Notes: a model not told the origin generated them from the letters alone. DNA of 64,000 bases from Hydrogenovibrio thermophilus (GCF_004028275.1 NZ_CP035033.1:930001-994000); one strand, 5' to 3'; positions 25,776-36,086 are shown, numbered from the stretch's first letter. A program made the numbers and translations.

Positions 25776-28186
25776 CACGCGTTTTCCTCCGAAGTGTTTT
25801 TGCGAGCCTTCCCAGCTTCGCACAAGGGTAATTCAAACATAAATTGCGCGCCTTCGTGAGTGTTGCAGACGTGCAATTGGCCGTAATGCGCCTCGACGAT
25901 GCTGCGGCAAATCGCCAGCCCCAGGCCCATGCCATCGGATTTCGAGGAATGGAAGGCATCGAAAACATGGGGCAAATCTTTTTCCGGAATACCGGGGCCG
26001 GTGTCGGACACCAGAATGCGCGCGGTATCGGTTTGAGGATGAATGTCAACCGATACACAGCCGTTTTCCTCGCACGCATCAATGGCGTTGCGAATCAAAT
26101 TCAGCAAGACCTGTTCGATTTGAACCGGGTCGCCGACGACACAGACATCGCCCTGCAAGGATGGCGGAATCAATGTTACGGTATGTTGTTTGGCTTCCGA
26201 GTCCAGCAATGACAACACGCGTTTCAAAGTGGCATTGAGTTGGAAGGCTTCTTGGCGTCGTGCGCCGGTTTGCACGAATTCGCGCAGACGACGGATGATG
26301 TTGGTGGCGCGATCAAGGCTTTCCAAAGACCGGGTCAGGCCGGTTTTGAGATGTGACGGTTGGCTGTCGTCCAGACGTCTCAGGCTACCGCTGATGTAAT
26401 TGGTGGCGGCGGTCAGCGGCTGGTTGATTTCATGCGCCAGACCGGAGGCCATTTCGCCGACGGTGAACAGGCGGGTGACTTTGCCGAGTTGGGTGCGATA
26501 TTTGTCATGCTCGGTTTCGATGTCCTGACGCTCGATGCTGGAGCCAATCCATTGGGTGATGAGGCGCAATAACTCTTCGTCCACTTCGGCCAGTTGCCAT
26601 TGTGCGATGTTCTGCCCCACGAACACCAGCACGCAGTGCGGTTGACCATTGACCTGTACGGTGAAAGTGATGACCTGGCCGGCGCAAGGCGTGTCGGAAA
26701 ATTGCAGAATGGCTTGGCTTTTGAATTCCGGCAAGTGACTTTCCAGACACTGTTTCAGTTTGGACTCTTCGGGGATGTCCCCGTCGGAAACGCACAACGA
26801 CAGCGCCGGGTGTGGGCCGTCGGGCAGTTTGTACAAAAACGCGGCGTCCATGCGGAAATGGCGGCGCGCCAATTGAATCAAACGCAACAGTTTTTCCGAT
26901 TGGGGGAGACGAGTGTCGACGGAAATTTCGTAAACTCCTTGCAGCGCGGCGCGGCTGCGACGTAACGTATCTTCCACCTTTTCCCGGGCTTCGATGTCTT
27001 GTTCCAGCGCTTGGTTGACTTGCGAGAGTTCCACCGTGCGGTCGGCGACTTCTTTTTCCAGGTTGTCGCGGTGTTTGGCGAGTTCGGATTGGGAAACCGC
27101 CAGTTTCCGGTTGATGCGGCTCATGCGCGCGGAAAAAGCCGACAACATCAGAATCAATACCACAATCAAGCCGACGGCGAGGCCGTGTTCCTGCAAGATG
27201 GCCTTGAGACTGATCTGCTTGCTCGGCTCGTAAGGTGGCAGCTTCAGGGCGCGAAGCAAACCATGCACGGTGGTGAAGTCTTCGGCGCGGGTCCAGCCAT
27301 AGTGCGGGTTATAGGTGCCGGGCGCGGTGCTTTTCGGCATGGCTTGCAGGGTGCGGGAAACCTGGCGGGCCAGCGCAATATCGGTGTGTGCCAATCGGAT
27401 CATCGACCATTCCGGATAGAGAATGCTGCTGTGCAGCAACGGGTAAGGGCCGGTGTGCTGCGGGTGGATGACTTTGATTTGGTTGGCGGGCAGTTGGTTT
27501 TGGTCCAACAGCGATTCGATCAAACCGGAACGGATAATGCCGATATCGGCTTCTTCATTGATGATGGCGCGAATAATCGCTTCTTGAGACCCGTTGGTGA
27601 ACAGCAGGTTGAAAAAGTCTTTTTTGGGGGCGATGCCGGCCAGTTGCAGTTCTCGCCAGATCATCTGGTAGCCGCCGAATTCCGACGGCGACACCGCCAT
27701 GACGCTTTGACCCTTCAAGTCGGACAGGCGTTTCAGGTCACTGCGGTCGGCCCGGGTGATGAGTGCGGCACCGAAATGACTGTAAGGCCGAGTCTCATAA
27801 CGGGTTTGCAGCGTGGCGATGGGGTGGACATCGTCGGTTTTTTCCAGCGCGACGATTTGCGACGGATTGGTGATGGCGAAATCGAGCTGTTGTTTGTTAA
27901 TGGCGTGGGTCAGGCATTCCGGTCCCATGGATTTGATGACGAACTGGTGGTTGGGAATTTCTTTGGAAAGCCATTGTGCGGTCTTCGCCCAAAAGGCTTT
28001 GTCGGCTTCGGTATTGCGCAAATTCAACACGCCGATGTCGACGATGTCGGCCCGAACGGCGGACAACGGCATCAGCAGGGTGATGGCTAATAACCCGATT
28101 GAAATGCGTAATGGAAAGGGAGAGTGAAGCAAGAGGTTGGCCTTTTTAAAATGGTTCAATGTCGTCGTATTTGCTTTTTTTAGCAT
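25775..28186 (-). CDS. TtrS/ThsS-like sensor histidine kinase with PhnD-type periplasmic sensor
   Basis: Signal/anchor helix (RISIGLLAITLLMPLS), then a periplasmic-binding-protein-like sensor of about 270 residues (VDIGVLNLRN, DFAITNPSQIVALE), a second membrane helix (VGLIVVLILMLSAF), a coiled linker, a GAF-like segment and a kinase core with SGLAHEINQPLTAAT, NLIRNAIDAC and SDTGPGIP/GMGLGLAI. Kinases of this architecture sense tetrathionate (TtrS) or thiosulfate (ThsS). ATG 28186 is chosen as the first Met that keeps the signal helix near the N-terminus. The sulfur-compound ligand is inferred from architecture and the linked soxB. Confidence 0.88.
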   Translation of the reverse strand: MLKKANTTTLNHFKKANLLLHSPFPLRISIGLLAITLLMPLSAVRADIVDIGVLNLRNTEADKAFWAKTAQWLSKEIPNHQFVIKSMGPECLTHAINKQQLDFAITNPSQIVALEKTDDVHPIATLQTRYETRPYSHFGAALITRADRSDLKRLSDLKGQSVMAVSPSEFGGYQMIWRELQLAGIAPKKDFFNLLFTNGSQEAIIRAIINEEADIGIIRSGLIESLLDQNQLPANQIKVIHPQHTGPYPLLHSSILYPEWSMIRLAHTDIALARQVSRTLQAMPKSTAPGTYNPHYGWTRAEDFTTVHGLLRALKLPPYEPSKQISLKAILQEHGLAVGLIVVLILMLSAFSARMSRINRKLAVSQSELAKHRDNLEKEVADRTVELSQVNQALEQDIEAREKVEDTLRRSRAALQGVYEISVDTRLPQSEKLLRLIQLARRHFRMDAAFLYKLPDGPHPALSLCVSDGDIPEESKLKQCLESHLPEFKSQAILQFSDTPCAGQVITFTVQVNGQPHCVLVFVGQNIAQWQLAEVDEELLRLITQWIGSSIERQDIETEHDKYRTQLGKVTRLFTVGEMASGLAHEINQPLTAATNYISGSLRRLDDSQPSHLKTGLTRSLESLDRATNIIRRLREFVQTGARRQEAFQLNATLKRVLSLLDSEAKQHTVTLIPPSLQGDVCVVGDPVQIEQVLLNLIRNAIDACEENGCVSVDIHPQTDTARILVSDTGPGIPEKDLPHVFDAFHSSKSDGMGLGLAICRSIVEAHYGQLHVCNTHEGAQFMFELPLCEAGKARKNTSEENA

Positions 28187-28221
28187 AGCTATTTTTTTCA
28201 GGACGGCAAGGTGGTTTTTGA

Positions 28222-28231
28222 CCAGGCCTGG
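28222..28231. repeat. CCAGGCCTGG palindrome in the divergent promoter gap
   Basis: Exact copy just upstream of the sensor kinase start. The surrounding 23 bases (28211-28233) are identical to 11061-11083. Confidence 0.85.
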
Positions 28232-28417
28232 GCAGAATGCTGATTGATCGTGGCCCAAATCCAAGGATAGAAGCCGTTTATGTTGTTCTTAAAAATAATT
28301 GATTTAGCTTAAGTTTTATTTGATAGCTGGCGGGCATCTATTGCGTTATACTCGTTGCAAAATATACTACGTATTTTTGATAGAACAATTGATGAAACAA
28401 GATTGAACAGGCCCGAT

Positions 28418-31036
28418 GTGAACCCACTGACTCCCCATAAAACCAAACACAAAAAGAACCTGAAACAGACCATGTTGGCAGGGGCGTTGATTACCGCTCT
28501 GGCGGTTTTCATCATCACCTTGTTTGCCGCATCACAGATTTTCACCCAGCGTTTCAGTGAGCAAAGCGTGGAAAACGCTGAAAGCCTGAGTCAGCTGTCG
28601 TTCGATAACATGTATCAGCTGATGAGCAAAGGTTGGAACCGTGAACAATTGCTGAAATTCCGCGCGGATTTGAAGCAGACTTACCAGGACCACGACATGA
28701 CCTTTTCGATTTACCGTTCGGATATTGTCAATCGTCAATTTGGCTTTCTGGCGTCGGACGTGTCGGACAGCATGCAGCCGTTTTTTCAGGAAGTGTTGAA
28801 ATCGAAGAAGCCGATGCAAATCAAACAGGACGAGTGGGTGCGCAGCTTCCGACCGTTGGTGGCGCAGAACGCCTGCCTGCAATGTCATACTCAAGCGAAG
28901 GTCGGGGATGTGCTGGGGGTTATGGGCATCGAGCAGAACATCGGGCAGGTGTTGAAGCCGGCTCGCAACGAATTTTTGGTTTGGATGCTGTTATTGATGC
29001 CGATTCCGGTGTTATTGGCACTGTGGGTGGGGCGACGTTTTTCGAAAAGCCTGTTGCGCAGTGTGCATGATTTGAACCAGCAGGTGGTGTCCATCAATCA
29101 AATCGACGATTTGAAGAAGTTGGCGCACGGCAAATCGGTGTTCGATTACACCGAGTTCGACCAGCTGAATGACAGCTTGAATCAACTGGGCGACAAGATT
29201 AAGAACATCGCCATTGACCGCGACATTCTCGACTTTGAAATCCAGTTGCTCGACAAACTGGTGCTGTCGTCGGAAATTGTCAAAGACTGGAAACAACACA
29301 TCTGTTTGTTGATGGAGGAAATCAACCAGATTCTGCCGTTGTACACGTTGTTCGTGGTGTTTCGAACCGATGATGCTGAACAATATGTCATTGAAGTTTT
29401 CTGGTTGGGAAAACCGGAAAAAGCCATTGAAAAAGAACTGGAAGTGCATGCCAAGCAAATTCTCAGCGAAGTGTCGATTTTCGAACAGGGCTCGGTCTTC
29501 AAGGTCAATCACAGCTATGCCACCAAAGAGCCGCTGGCGGTTGAGAACCGCATCCAGACGCAAAGCAAGAGTTTGATTCTGGATACGCCGAAAATCGGCG
29601 GAGTGGTCGGTTTGGGGGTTAAGACTTTCCCGCCGAAAGATTCCTCCCGTTCCGTGGTGGTGGAAAGTATTTTGACGACTTTGGTCAACGTCATTGGTTC
29701 CATCAAGGCCATCAATAAATTCACCAAGGAGCTGGAATATTACGCCACGCGCGACCCGTTGACGCATTTGTTCAATCAGCGGGTGTTTCATGAGATGTTG
29801 GCCTATGAGGTGGGGCGTGCACACCGTCATCATTACGATTTCGGTTTGATGTTATTGGACTTCGATAATTTCAAATTGATTAACGACCAGTTCGGTCATG
29901 CGTTTGGCGATGAAGTGTTGCAGCAGTTCGCCTTGGCGGCCAAAAATGCTTTGCGGGAAGGGGATATTTTCGCACGTTACGGAGGGGATGAATTCTGTGT
30001 GATTTTCCCGGAAACCGGTTTCGCGGAAGTGCAGGAACTGGCGCACAAGGTACTGGACGCGACACACGGCATCGAATTGCTGGCACCGAGCGGCCAGCCG
30101 GTACACATTACCTGTTCCATCGGTATCAGTATGTATCCGGATCATGCACACGACAAGGAAGATTTGTTCATGGTGGCGGACAACATGTTGTACCGTGCCA
30201 AGGGTAGCGGCAAAAATGCCATTTCGTATCCGCAGGAAGCCGATTTGGTGGAGGTATACAAGGAATCCAACGACCAGAGTCTGTTCATCATGAAAGCGCT
30301 GGAAACCGGCGAACCGATCGAACCGAATTATCAGCCGATTGTCAGTATGGAAACCGGCGAAATCGAAGTGCATGAACTTTTGATGCGGTTGCGCCAAGAT
30401 GACGAACTCATCAGCGCCGGGCGCTTTATTGAAACCGCCGAACACATGGGCTTGGTGAATCAGATGGACATGATTCTGATCGATAAAGCCTTGGCGGATG
30501 CCAACCGTTCCGGTTATGAGGGTGTGTTGTTCATTAACCTGTCGCCGAAAGCGATTGTGGCCAGTGAGTTCATTCAACGGATTCAGGATTTGACTGAAAG
30601 CTATCAAATTGACCACGAACGCATCGTGTTTGAAATCACCGAACGTGAGACAGTGCATAATGTCGCCTTGCTGGAGAAGTTCGTGCGTGAACTGCGCTCG
30701 GAAGGCTTCCGCTTCGCCATTGACGATTTCGGTTCCGGCTTTTCGTCTTTCCAATATTTGAAGCGCTTCCCGGTGGATTTCATTAAGATCGAAGGCGAGT
30801 TCATCAACAATATGTCCAAAAACGAGATTGACTTGGCGTTTGTGGAAAGCGCGGTGTCGATGGCGAAATCCCTCGGCATTGAAACCATTGCGGAATTCAT
30901 CGAGAACGAGGAAACCCTCGACTTAGTCAAAAGCCTGGGCATTGATTATGCGCAGGGCTATTTGTTGGCCACGCCGCAACCGGATTTTTCCAAACAGTTG
31001 GATGCGGACATCAAAACACGGATTCAAACCCTTTAA
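28418..31036 (+). CDS. Haem-c sensor GGDEF-EAL protein (Tll0287-like domain)
   Basis: One membrane helix near residues 20-40, a periplasmic sensor with a c-type haem site CLQCH (Cys153, Cys156, His157) of the Tll0287-like/DUF3365 type, a second helix (~195-215), a GAF-like region, then GGDEF (RYGGDEFCVIFP) and EAL domains. In the EAL domain the motif reads ELLMR, and INLSPK, FEITERE, IDDFGSGFSS, IKIEGE, AEFIENEE and YAQGY are present, so both activities may persist. GTG 28418 has an ACAGG six bases before; an upstream TTG at 28355 lacks one. It likely ties redox state or a gas to c-di-GMP. Confidence 0.88.
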   Translation: MNPLTPHKTKHKKNLKQTMLAGALITALAVFIITLFAASQIFTQRFSEQSVENAESLSQLSFDNMYQLMSKGWNREQLLKFRADLKQTYQDHDMTFSIYRSDIVNRQFGFLASDVSDSMQPFFQEVLKSKKPMQIKQDEWVRSFRPLVAQNACLQCHTQAKVGDVLGVMGIEQNIGQVLKPARNEFLVWMLLLMPIPVLLALWVGRRFSKSLLRSVHDLNQQVVSINQIDDLKKLAHGKSVFDYTEFDQLNDSLNQLGDKIKNIAIDRDILDFEIQLLDKLVLSSEIVKDWKQHICLLMEEINQILPLYTLFVVFRTDDAEQYVIEVFWLGKPEKAIEKELEVHAKQILSEVSIFEQGSVFKVNHSYATKEPLAVENRIQTQSKSLILDTPKIGGVVGLGVKTFPPKDSSRSVVVESILTTLVNVIGSIKAINKFTKELEYYATRDPLTHLFNQRVFHEMLAYEVGRAHRHHYDFGLMLLDFDNFKLINDQFGHAFGDEVLQQFALAAKNALREGDIFARYGGDEFCVIFPETGFAEVQELAHKVLDATHGIELLAPSGQPVHITCSIGISMYPDHAHDKEDLFMVADNMLYRAKGSGKNAISYPQEADLVEVYKESNDQSLFIMKALETGEPIEPNYQPIVSMETGEIEVHELLMRLRQDDELISAGRFIETAEHMGLVNQMDMILIDKALADANRSGYEGVLFINLSPKAIVASEFIQRIQDLTESYQIDHERIVFEITERETVHNVALLEKFVRELRSEGFRFAIDDFGSGFSSFQYLKRFPVDFIKIEGEFINNMSKNEIDLAFVESAVSMAKSLGIETIAEFIENEETLDLVKSLGIDYAQGYLLATPQPDFSKQLDADIKTRIQTL

Positions 31037-31054
31037 AACAACAGGAGAGACGTG

Positions 31055-31303
31055 ATGGCGTTGGCGACGATACAAGCGTTTTTGGGCTGGAGTGTGCTGT
31101 TGAATTGGGCGGTGTTGATTGTATGGGCGGCGATGTTTATTGGCGCCCACGATGTGATTTATCGCTTGCATACCCGATGGTTCGAGTTGGATCGGGCCGC
31201 GTTTGACCGTATTCACTATATCGGGATGGCGATTTATAAGCTGGCGATTATTTTGTTTTGCCTGGTGCCGTATTTATCGCTGTTGATTCTGCAAAGCCGT
31301 TAA
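31055..31303 (+). CDS. Small two- to three-helix membrane protein
   Basis: 82 residues with hydrophobic stretches near 10-32 and 58-78 and a conserved-looking central segment (HDVIYRLHTRWFELDRAAFD). An AGGAGA at 31043-31048 precedes ATG 31055. It starts 18 bases after the GGDEF-EAL gene, so it is probably cotranscribed. It resembles short conserved membrane proteins of unknown function; no role can be assigned. Confidence 0.7.
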   Translation: MALATIQAFLGWSVLLNWAVLIVWAAMFIGAHDVIYRLHTRWFELDRAAFDRIHYIGMAIYKLAIILFCLVPYLSLLILQSR

Positions 31304-31307
31304 GGGC

Positions 31308-31333
31308 AAAAACCGCCAGGCCTGGCGGTTTTT
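31308..31333. terminator. Bidirectional terminator built on CCAGGCCTGG
   Basis: A 26-bp perfect palindrome, core 31316-31325, with A5 on the left and T5 on the right: a GGCC-looped hairpin with a U tract in either direction. It separates two convergent genes. Confidence 0.85.
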
Positions 31334-31354
31334 ACAAACAGTTCGGTTCAAGGG

Positions 31355-33400
31355 TTAGTCGATTTTGTTGTCGGCACCGGTCTCGTCGCTTAAGTGTGGT
31401 ACCGAATCGCCGCTGACTTTGAAGAAGTCCACCTGGCGGCTCATCTGATAGGCCGCTTCTTTCATTTGCTGCGCGTTCTGCGCGGTTTGCTCCACAATCA
31501 AAGCATTTTGCTGGGTGTCTTTGTCCAGGCTGACAATGGCCTGGTTGATGTGCTCCACCGCCTTGGCCTGTTCTTCGGACGAGGTGGTGATTTCGGAAAT
31601 GATGCTGGTCACTTTGGTGATGACTTCGTTGATTTCACTCAACGATTCCTTGGATTGATTGACGTAATCCGCGCCTTCGTGGATTTTTTGCACGCTGTCT
31701 TCAATCAGGGTTTTGATTTGGCGGGCGGCATCAGCCGATTTTTGCGCCAGGTTGCGCACTTCACCGGCGACCACCGCAAAACCACGCCCGTGCTCGCCGG
31801 CACGTGCTGCTTCCACGGCGGCGTTCAGGGCTAAGAGGTTGGTCTGGAAAGCGATGCTGTCAATCAGGGTGATGATGTCGGCAATCTGGTTGCTGGATTT
31901 GGTGATCTGATCCATCGACTGAACCGCCACTTCATTGATTTGAGCGCCTTTGTGGGCTTTTTCCTGCGCTTGACGCGCCAGGGCATTGGCATTGCGGGCC
32001 GAATCGGTGTTCTGGCGGACGGTGGCGGTGATTTCTTCCGTCGAGGCGGAGGTTTCTTCCAGCGTGGCGGCTTGGTTCTGGGTTTTTTCCGAGAAAGCCA
32101 TGGCGCTTTGAGCCAGTTCTTCCGACATGCGGGAAACGCTTTCGGCACTGTGGTTAATCTGCAAAATGGTGGTGCCGACTTTGTCACAGGTGGTGTGCAG
32201 TGCGGAATCCAGGCGTTTGAGGTCTCCGGTCAATTGAATGTCGCTTTTCGGGTCGTAGTTCCCGGAAGCCTGACGACTCAATGCTTCGGAAATATGAGTG
32301 ATGGCTTCTTCCACCGAGTCCAGTGACTGGTTGATATTGTGTTCCAGTTTTTCGAATTCGCCTTTGACGTCGATGCTGATGCGGCGGTCGAATTTACCGG
32401 TGCTCATTTCCGACATCACCAGGTTGATTTCTTCAAAGGACAGTTTCAACGAGTTTACCACCGACTCGGTGTTTTCCAGAATGTGTTTGAAGCGTCCTTC
32501 CAGCCCGTTGATGGTTTGGACATCGAACACGCCCTTCATTTCGGTGTGAATCGAGACATCGGTATTGCCGCGAGCGACGTTGGCCATGACCGATTGAATT
32601 TCTTCAATGGTGTTGGCGAGAAACTGAATATGGTGGTTGAAGTCGGCGGAAATGCGACCGATTTCATCGTTCCCGCGGATGGAAATGGTTTGTGACAGGT
32701 CGCCGTCGTTACTGACCCGCTGCATGATTGAGGACATTTCTTTCAACGGACGGTTAATGGCGTTGAAGACCCAATAGGCGACCCCGATACTGATGGCGAT
32801 TAAAAACGCCAGAATCGCGAAATGGCTGATGAGTGTGGCGTAGAAGGCTTCGTTGACGTCGTCAATGTAAATCCCGGTGCCGAGAATCCAATTCCAGCCG
32901 GGAATTTCTTTCACGAACGACATTTTCGGTACCGGTACGGTTTGGTTGGGCTTGGTCCAGAAGTATTCCACATAGCCCTGACCGGATTTTTCGGCGGTTT
33001 TGGCCATATTGACGAACAGCAAATTGCCTTTTTTGTCTTTGTATTCGCTCAGGTCGGAACCGTCCAGGCTGGGTTTCAACGGGTGCATGATCATGTTGGG
33101 ATGAAAGTCGTTAATCCAGACGTAGTTGTTGCCATCGTAGCGAAACGAACTGACGATGTCCTTGGCCTCTTTCTGGGCGGCCTCCATCGTGAGCTTGCCT
33201 TCTTTGACCTGGTTCTGCAGGGCATGGATTTGCGATGAAATCCCGGTGATGATGGTTTCCACGCGCTCTTTTTTGGCATCCATCATGATTTGTTTTTCGG
33301 TGATGCTGTCGTAGATGGTGATGAATGACATCCCGACCAGGGTCACCAATACTAACAAGATGAGTTTTGCTTTAATCGTCAGATTCATTAAACCGTTCAT
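31355..33400 (-). CDS. Methyl-accepting chemotaxis protein with single Cache domain
   Basis: 681-residue transmembrane chemoreceptor. Helix at ~8-28, an sCache_2-like ligand domain (~30-190; [27 protein letters not shown]), a second helix at ~192-212, HAMP-like and helical linker regions, and the signalling tip [20 protein letters not shown] with [15 protein letters not shown]. The methylation helices flank it. Relays ligand binding to CheA/CheW; cheW and cheA are not in this window. sCache_2 receptors often bind small organic acids, which is not testable here. Terminated by the palindrome at 31308. Confidence 0.95.
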   Translation of the reverse strand: MNGLMNLTIKAKLILLVLVTLVGMSFITIYDSITEKQIMMDAKKERVETIITGISSQIHALQNQVKEGKLTMEAAQKEAKDIVSSFRYDGNNYVWINDFHPNMIMHPLKPSLDGSDLSEYKDKKGNLLFVNMAKTAEKSGQGYVEYFWTKPNQTVPVPKMSFVKEIPGWNWILGTGIYIDDVNEAFYATLISHFAILAFLIAISIGVAYWVFNAINRPLKEMSSIMQRVSNDGDLSQTISIRGNDEIGRISADFNHHIQFLANTIEEIQSVMANVARGNTDVSIHTEMKGVFDVQTINGLEGRFKHILENTESVVNSLKLSFEEINLVMSEMSTGKFDRRISIDVKGEFEKLEHNINQSLDSVEEAITHISEALSRQASGNYDPKSDIQLTGDLKRLDSALHTTCDKVGTTILQINHSAESVSRMSEELAQSAMAFSEKTQNQAATLEETSASTEEITATVRQNTDSARNANALARQAQEKAHKGAQINEVAVQSMDQITKSSNQIADIITLIDSIAFQTNLLALNAAVEAARAGEHGRGFAVVAGEVRNLAQKSADAARQIKTLIEDSVQKIHEGADYVNQSKESLSEINEVITKVTSIISEITTSSEEQAKAVEHINQAIVSLDKDTQQNALIVEQTAQNAQQMKEAAYQMSRQVDFFKVSGDSVPHLSDETGADNKID

Positions 33401-33680
33401 TTGCCTGCCTCTATTACTCTGTCTTGGGTGTGCGTAATTTTTAGTATGTTGTTTTTATTAGGTTTTTTTGGGTCGCTAAAAGTTTAATTTATTAATGTTT
33501 ATAAGGTTTTTCGTCACTTTCTTTATAGCGCAACTATTTTTGGAAAACAAAGCCTTTCGGTGTTTTTGAGTGAAAAAAATCGTTTTAAGTCAAAATGTTA
33601 CAGAGATGTCATCTTTTTGGTTCGAGTTTGGAGGTGACGGTAAAAATGGAAGCGGGAATGGTTTTTATTCAGAAAAGGTC
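33401..33680. other. Intergenic stretch upstream of the chemoreceptor
   Basis: AT-rich and without a convincing gene. It should carry the chemoreceptor promoter on the minus strand; I see no clear sigma-28 site. A 23-codon ORF (33646-33717) follows GGAGG but runs through the next terminator palindrome and is doubtful. Confidence 0.5.
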
Positions 33681-33681
33681 A

Positions 33682-33705
33682 AAAACGCCCAGGCCTGGGC
33701 GTTTT
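33682..33705 (-). terminator. 24-bp palindromic terminator of the rhlE-like gene
   Basis: Perfect palindrome around CCAGGCCTGG (33689-33698), flanked by AAAAC and GTTTT. On the minus strand the stem is followed by TTTTTG shortly after the helicase stop codon. Confidence 0.8.
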
Positions 33706-33733
33706 GAAAGCGTTTAAATCATTAATTGATGAA

Positions 33734-35116
33734 TCAATGCTGGGTGTTTTTGGGGGAACGGTTTGGCCGTTTTCCGGATGGGTTTTGGCCGGAACGATTT
33801 TGAGACGGCTTACGGTTGGACGCGGGTTTGCGTCTTCGGGAAGGCGCCGGTTTTTTGTTGGATGGGGTGTCGTTTGTAGCACCTTCATTCGCTGTTTGGC
33901 CTTGAGGAGCGTTGGGTTTTTTGGGCTTCTTCGGTTTTTTTGGCTTTTTCGGACGGTGGTTCAAACGGGTTTCCGGCAAGTCGGTTTCGGGTTCAAAACC
34001 GTCTTCAATATGACGTGGAATTTGTTTTTGAATCAGGTTTTCGATGTCGGAGAGTTGTTTGATTTCGTCGGCGCTGACCAGTGAAATGGCTTGCCCGGTC
34101 GCGCCGGCGCGTCCGGTACGCCCAATGCGGTGAACGTAGTCTTCGGCCACATTGGGCAGGTCGAAATTGATCACTTGCGGCAATTGATCGATGTCCAGCC
34201 CGCGTGCGGCGATGTCGGTGGCGACCAGTACCTGAATCTTGCCGTCTTTGAACTCGCTCAAGGCGCGTGTTCGGGCGGCCTGGCTTTTGTTGCCGTGAAT
34301 GGCAGCGGCGCGGATGCCTTTGGTTTCCAGCTGACGAGTTAAGCGGTTCGCACCGTGTTTGGTGCGCGAGAAGACCAATACTTGAAACCACTTATGTTCT
34401 TGAATTAAATGAACCAGCAGAGCGGATTTACGGTTTTTATCGACTGGGTAAACTTGTTGGGTGACGGTTTCGGCGGTGGAGTTGCGGGGTGTGACAGAAA
34501 TTTCCACCGGGTTGGTAACGAAGCTTTGCGCCAGCTTCCGAATCTCATCGGAGAAAGTGGCGGAGAATAATAGGTTCTGACGGTCTTTCGGTAACAGACG
34601 TGCAATCCGTTTCAAGTCGTGAATGAAGCCCATGTCGAGCATCCGGTCGGCTTCATCCAATACCAGTATTTCCAATTGATCGAATTTGACGGCGTTTTGG
34701 CTGTGCAAGTCGAGCAGACGGCCGGGCGTGGCAATCAGAATGTCCACGCCACCGCGCAGGCGCATCATTTGCGGATTGATTTTGACGCCGCCGAATACCA
34801 CGGTGGATTTGAGCGGTAAATGTTGGCCGTAAGTGGCCACGCTGTCGGCGACTTGTGCCGCCAGTTCACGTGTGGGGGTCAGAATCAAAGCGCGCGCTTG
34901 GTTGGCTTTAGGAGACGGCCCTTTTGATAAGCGTTCCAATATCGGCAACGTAAAGCCGGCGGTTTTGCCGGTGCCGGTTTGGGCGGCGGCCATGACGTCG
35001 CGGCCCTCCAGTACGACAGGGATGGCTTGCTGCTGAATCGGGGAGGGCGTTTCATAGCCTTGCTGTTGAATGGCGTCAAGAATGGGGGCGGATAAACCAA
35101 GGGCGTTAAAGCTCAT
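33734..35116 (-). CDS. rhlE: RhlE-type DEAD-box ATP-dependent RNA helicase
   Basis: ATP-dependent RNA helicase for ribosome assembly or RNA decay. All core motifs are visible: Q motif ([12 protein letters not shown]), [50 protein letters not shown] and [10 protein letters not shown]. The C-terminal ~90 residues are a basic, low-complexity tail with repeated KKPKKPKK, typical of RhlE and used for RNA binding. 460 residues, normal length. Confidence 0.94.
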   Translation of the reverse strand: MSFNALGLSAPILDAIQQQGYETPSPIQQQAIPVVLEGRDVMAAAQTGTGKTAGFTLPILERLSKGPSPKANQARALILTPTRELAAQVADSVATYGQHLPLKSTVVFGGVKINPQMMRLRGGVDILIATPGRLLDLHSQNAVKFDQLEILVLDEADRMLDMGFIHDLKRIARLLPKDRQNLLFSATFSDEIRKLAQSFVTNPVEISVTPRNSTAETVTQQVYPVDKNRKSALLVHLIQEHKWFQVLVFSRTKHGANRLTRQLETKGIRAAAIHGNKSQAARTRALSEFKDGKIQVLVATDIAARGLDIDQLPQVINFDLPNVAEDYVHRIGRTGRAGATGQAISLVSADEIKQLSDIENLIQKQIPRHIEDGFEPETDLPETRLNHRPKKPKKPKKPKKPNAPQGQTANEGATNDTPSNKKPAPSRRRKPASNRKPSQNRSGQNPSGKRPNRSPKNTQH

Positions 35117-35307
35117 AAAAGATGGATCTCATAAGGGTTGCGTAAGGCGTTGTTTCGGTCAAACAGAGTCAAACAGAAATGAATCGAGGCATTTGCATCG
35201 AAAAGGGAACCTAGCTTACCCTAATTTGAGGAATAAAGCGATGTTTAGTTCGATGGCGCTTTGATTGGGAAAGTATTAAGTTGTTGATTATCGGGGAGAT
35301 ACAAAAG

Positions 35308-35323
35308 TCACCAGGCCTGGTGA
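35308..35323. repeat. 16-bp perfect palindrome containing CCAGGCCTGG
   Basis: TCA and TGA extend the core at 35311-35320. It lies in the gap between the yceI terminator and the helicase start, with A-rich DNA on both sides. Confidence 0.85.
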
Positions 35324-35361
35324 AAAGGTTACGTGTTGCGGTGATGGGTTGTTGAAGGCGA

Positions 35362-35394
35362 TAAAAAATCCGCTGGTTCGGGGGAAGCCAGCGG
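35362..35394 (-). terminator. Rho-independent terminator after yceI
   Basis: On the minus strand CCGCTGG and CCAGCGG form a stem followed by ATTTTTTAT, about 90 bases beyond the yceI stop. Confidence 0.85.
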
Positions 35395-35483
35395 TAACGT
35401 CTTAGGAGACTCTTTTATGTATTATTCGATTCGATTAAAGCTTGTAACGTGGCTCTCTAAAGAAAGTCTTTACGATAAAGCCC

Positions 35484-36086
35484 TTACTGACGAACGCCTT
35501 CCAAGTTGAGCTGGAAATAGACTTCCGTGGAGGCCGGCCCGAGGTTATACGTAATGCCATAATCCGCCAGTTTGATTAAGGTGGTTCCGGTGAACCCGGC
35601 ACGGTAGCCGCCCCAAGGGTCTTTACCTTCGCCGACTTTGCTGGCTTGGATTTCAATCGGTTTGGTGACGCCGTGTAATGTCAGGTCACCTTTGACGGTC
35701 AGAGTTTTGTCGGCGTTTTCGGTGATTTCCGTACTGACGAAGGTCGCTTTCGGGAATTTCTTCACGTCCAAGAAGTCACCGCTGCGCAAGTGCTTGTCGC
35801 GCTCGGCATGGTTGGTGTTGACACTGTCGGTGTCGATGCTGACATCCACTTTACTGTTGGATGGCTTTTCGGAATCGTACACGAAAGTGCCGCCAAACTG
35901 GTCGAAACGACCGGTCAACCAGCTGTAGCCCAAGTGTTGGATTTTAAAATTCACCGAGGCGTGCATGCCTTTGGTGTCGATTTGATAATTGGCCGGTGCG
36001 GCGACAGCCGTAGCCGACAGCCCCAGAGAGGCGATGGAAAGGCCGGTGGCCAGGAAAGTGCGTTTAAGCCAAGTTAGGGTGTTCAT
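35484..36086 (-). CDS. yceI: YceI-family periplasmic protein
   Basis: 200 residues with a cleavable signal peptide (LATGLSIASLGLSATAVAA) and a lipocalin-like YceI fold that binds isoprenoid-type lipids (YQIDTKGMHASVNFKIQHLG, VKGDLTLHGVTKPIEIQ, GFTGTTLIKLADYGI). The cytochrome b561 gene ends about 60 bases upstream on the same strand, the usual YceJ-YceI pair, so a role in quinone or lipid handling is inferred. A GGAGA site precedes the ATG. Confidence 0.94.
   Translation of the reverse strand: MNTLTWLKRTFLATGLSIASLGLSATAVAAPANYQIDTKGMHASVNFKIQHLGYSWLTGRFDQFGGTFVYDSEKPSNSKVDVSIDTDSVNTNHAERDKHLRSGDFLDVKKFPKATFVSTEITENADKTLTVKGDLTLHGVTKPIEIQASKVGEGKDPWGGYRAGFTGTTLIKLADYGITYNLGPASTEVYFQLNLEGVRQ

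Noticed and set aside
26999-28090. 363-codon open frame on the plus strand
   Set aside because: Opposite the sensor kinase gene; low-complexity Gly/Phe/Val/Gln-rich translation typical of an antisense frame.
29852-30754. 300-codon open frame on the minus strand
   Set aside because: Opposite the GGDEF-EAL gene; no motif or ribosome site.
33646-33717. 23-codon ORF behind a GGAGG
   Set aside because: Spacing of 11 bases is long and the frame runs through the terminator palindrome; no family. Kept only as a remark.
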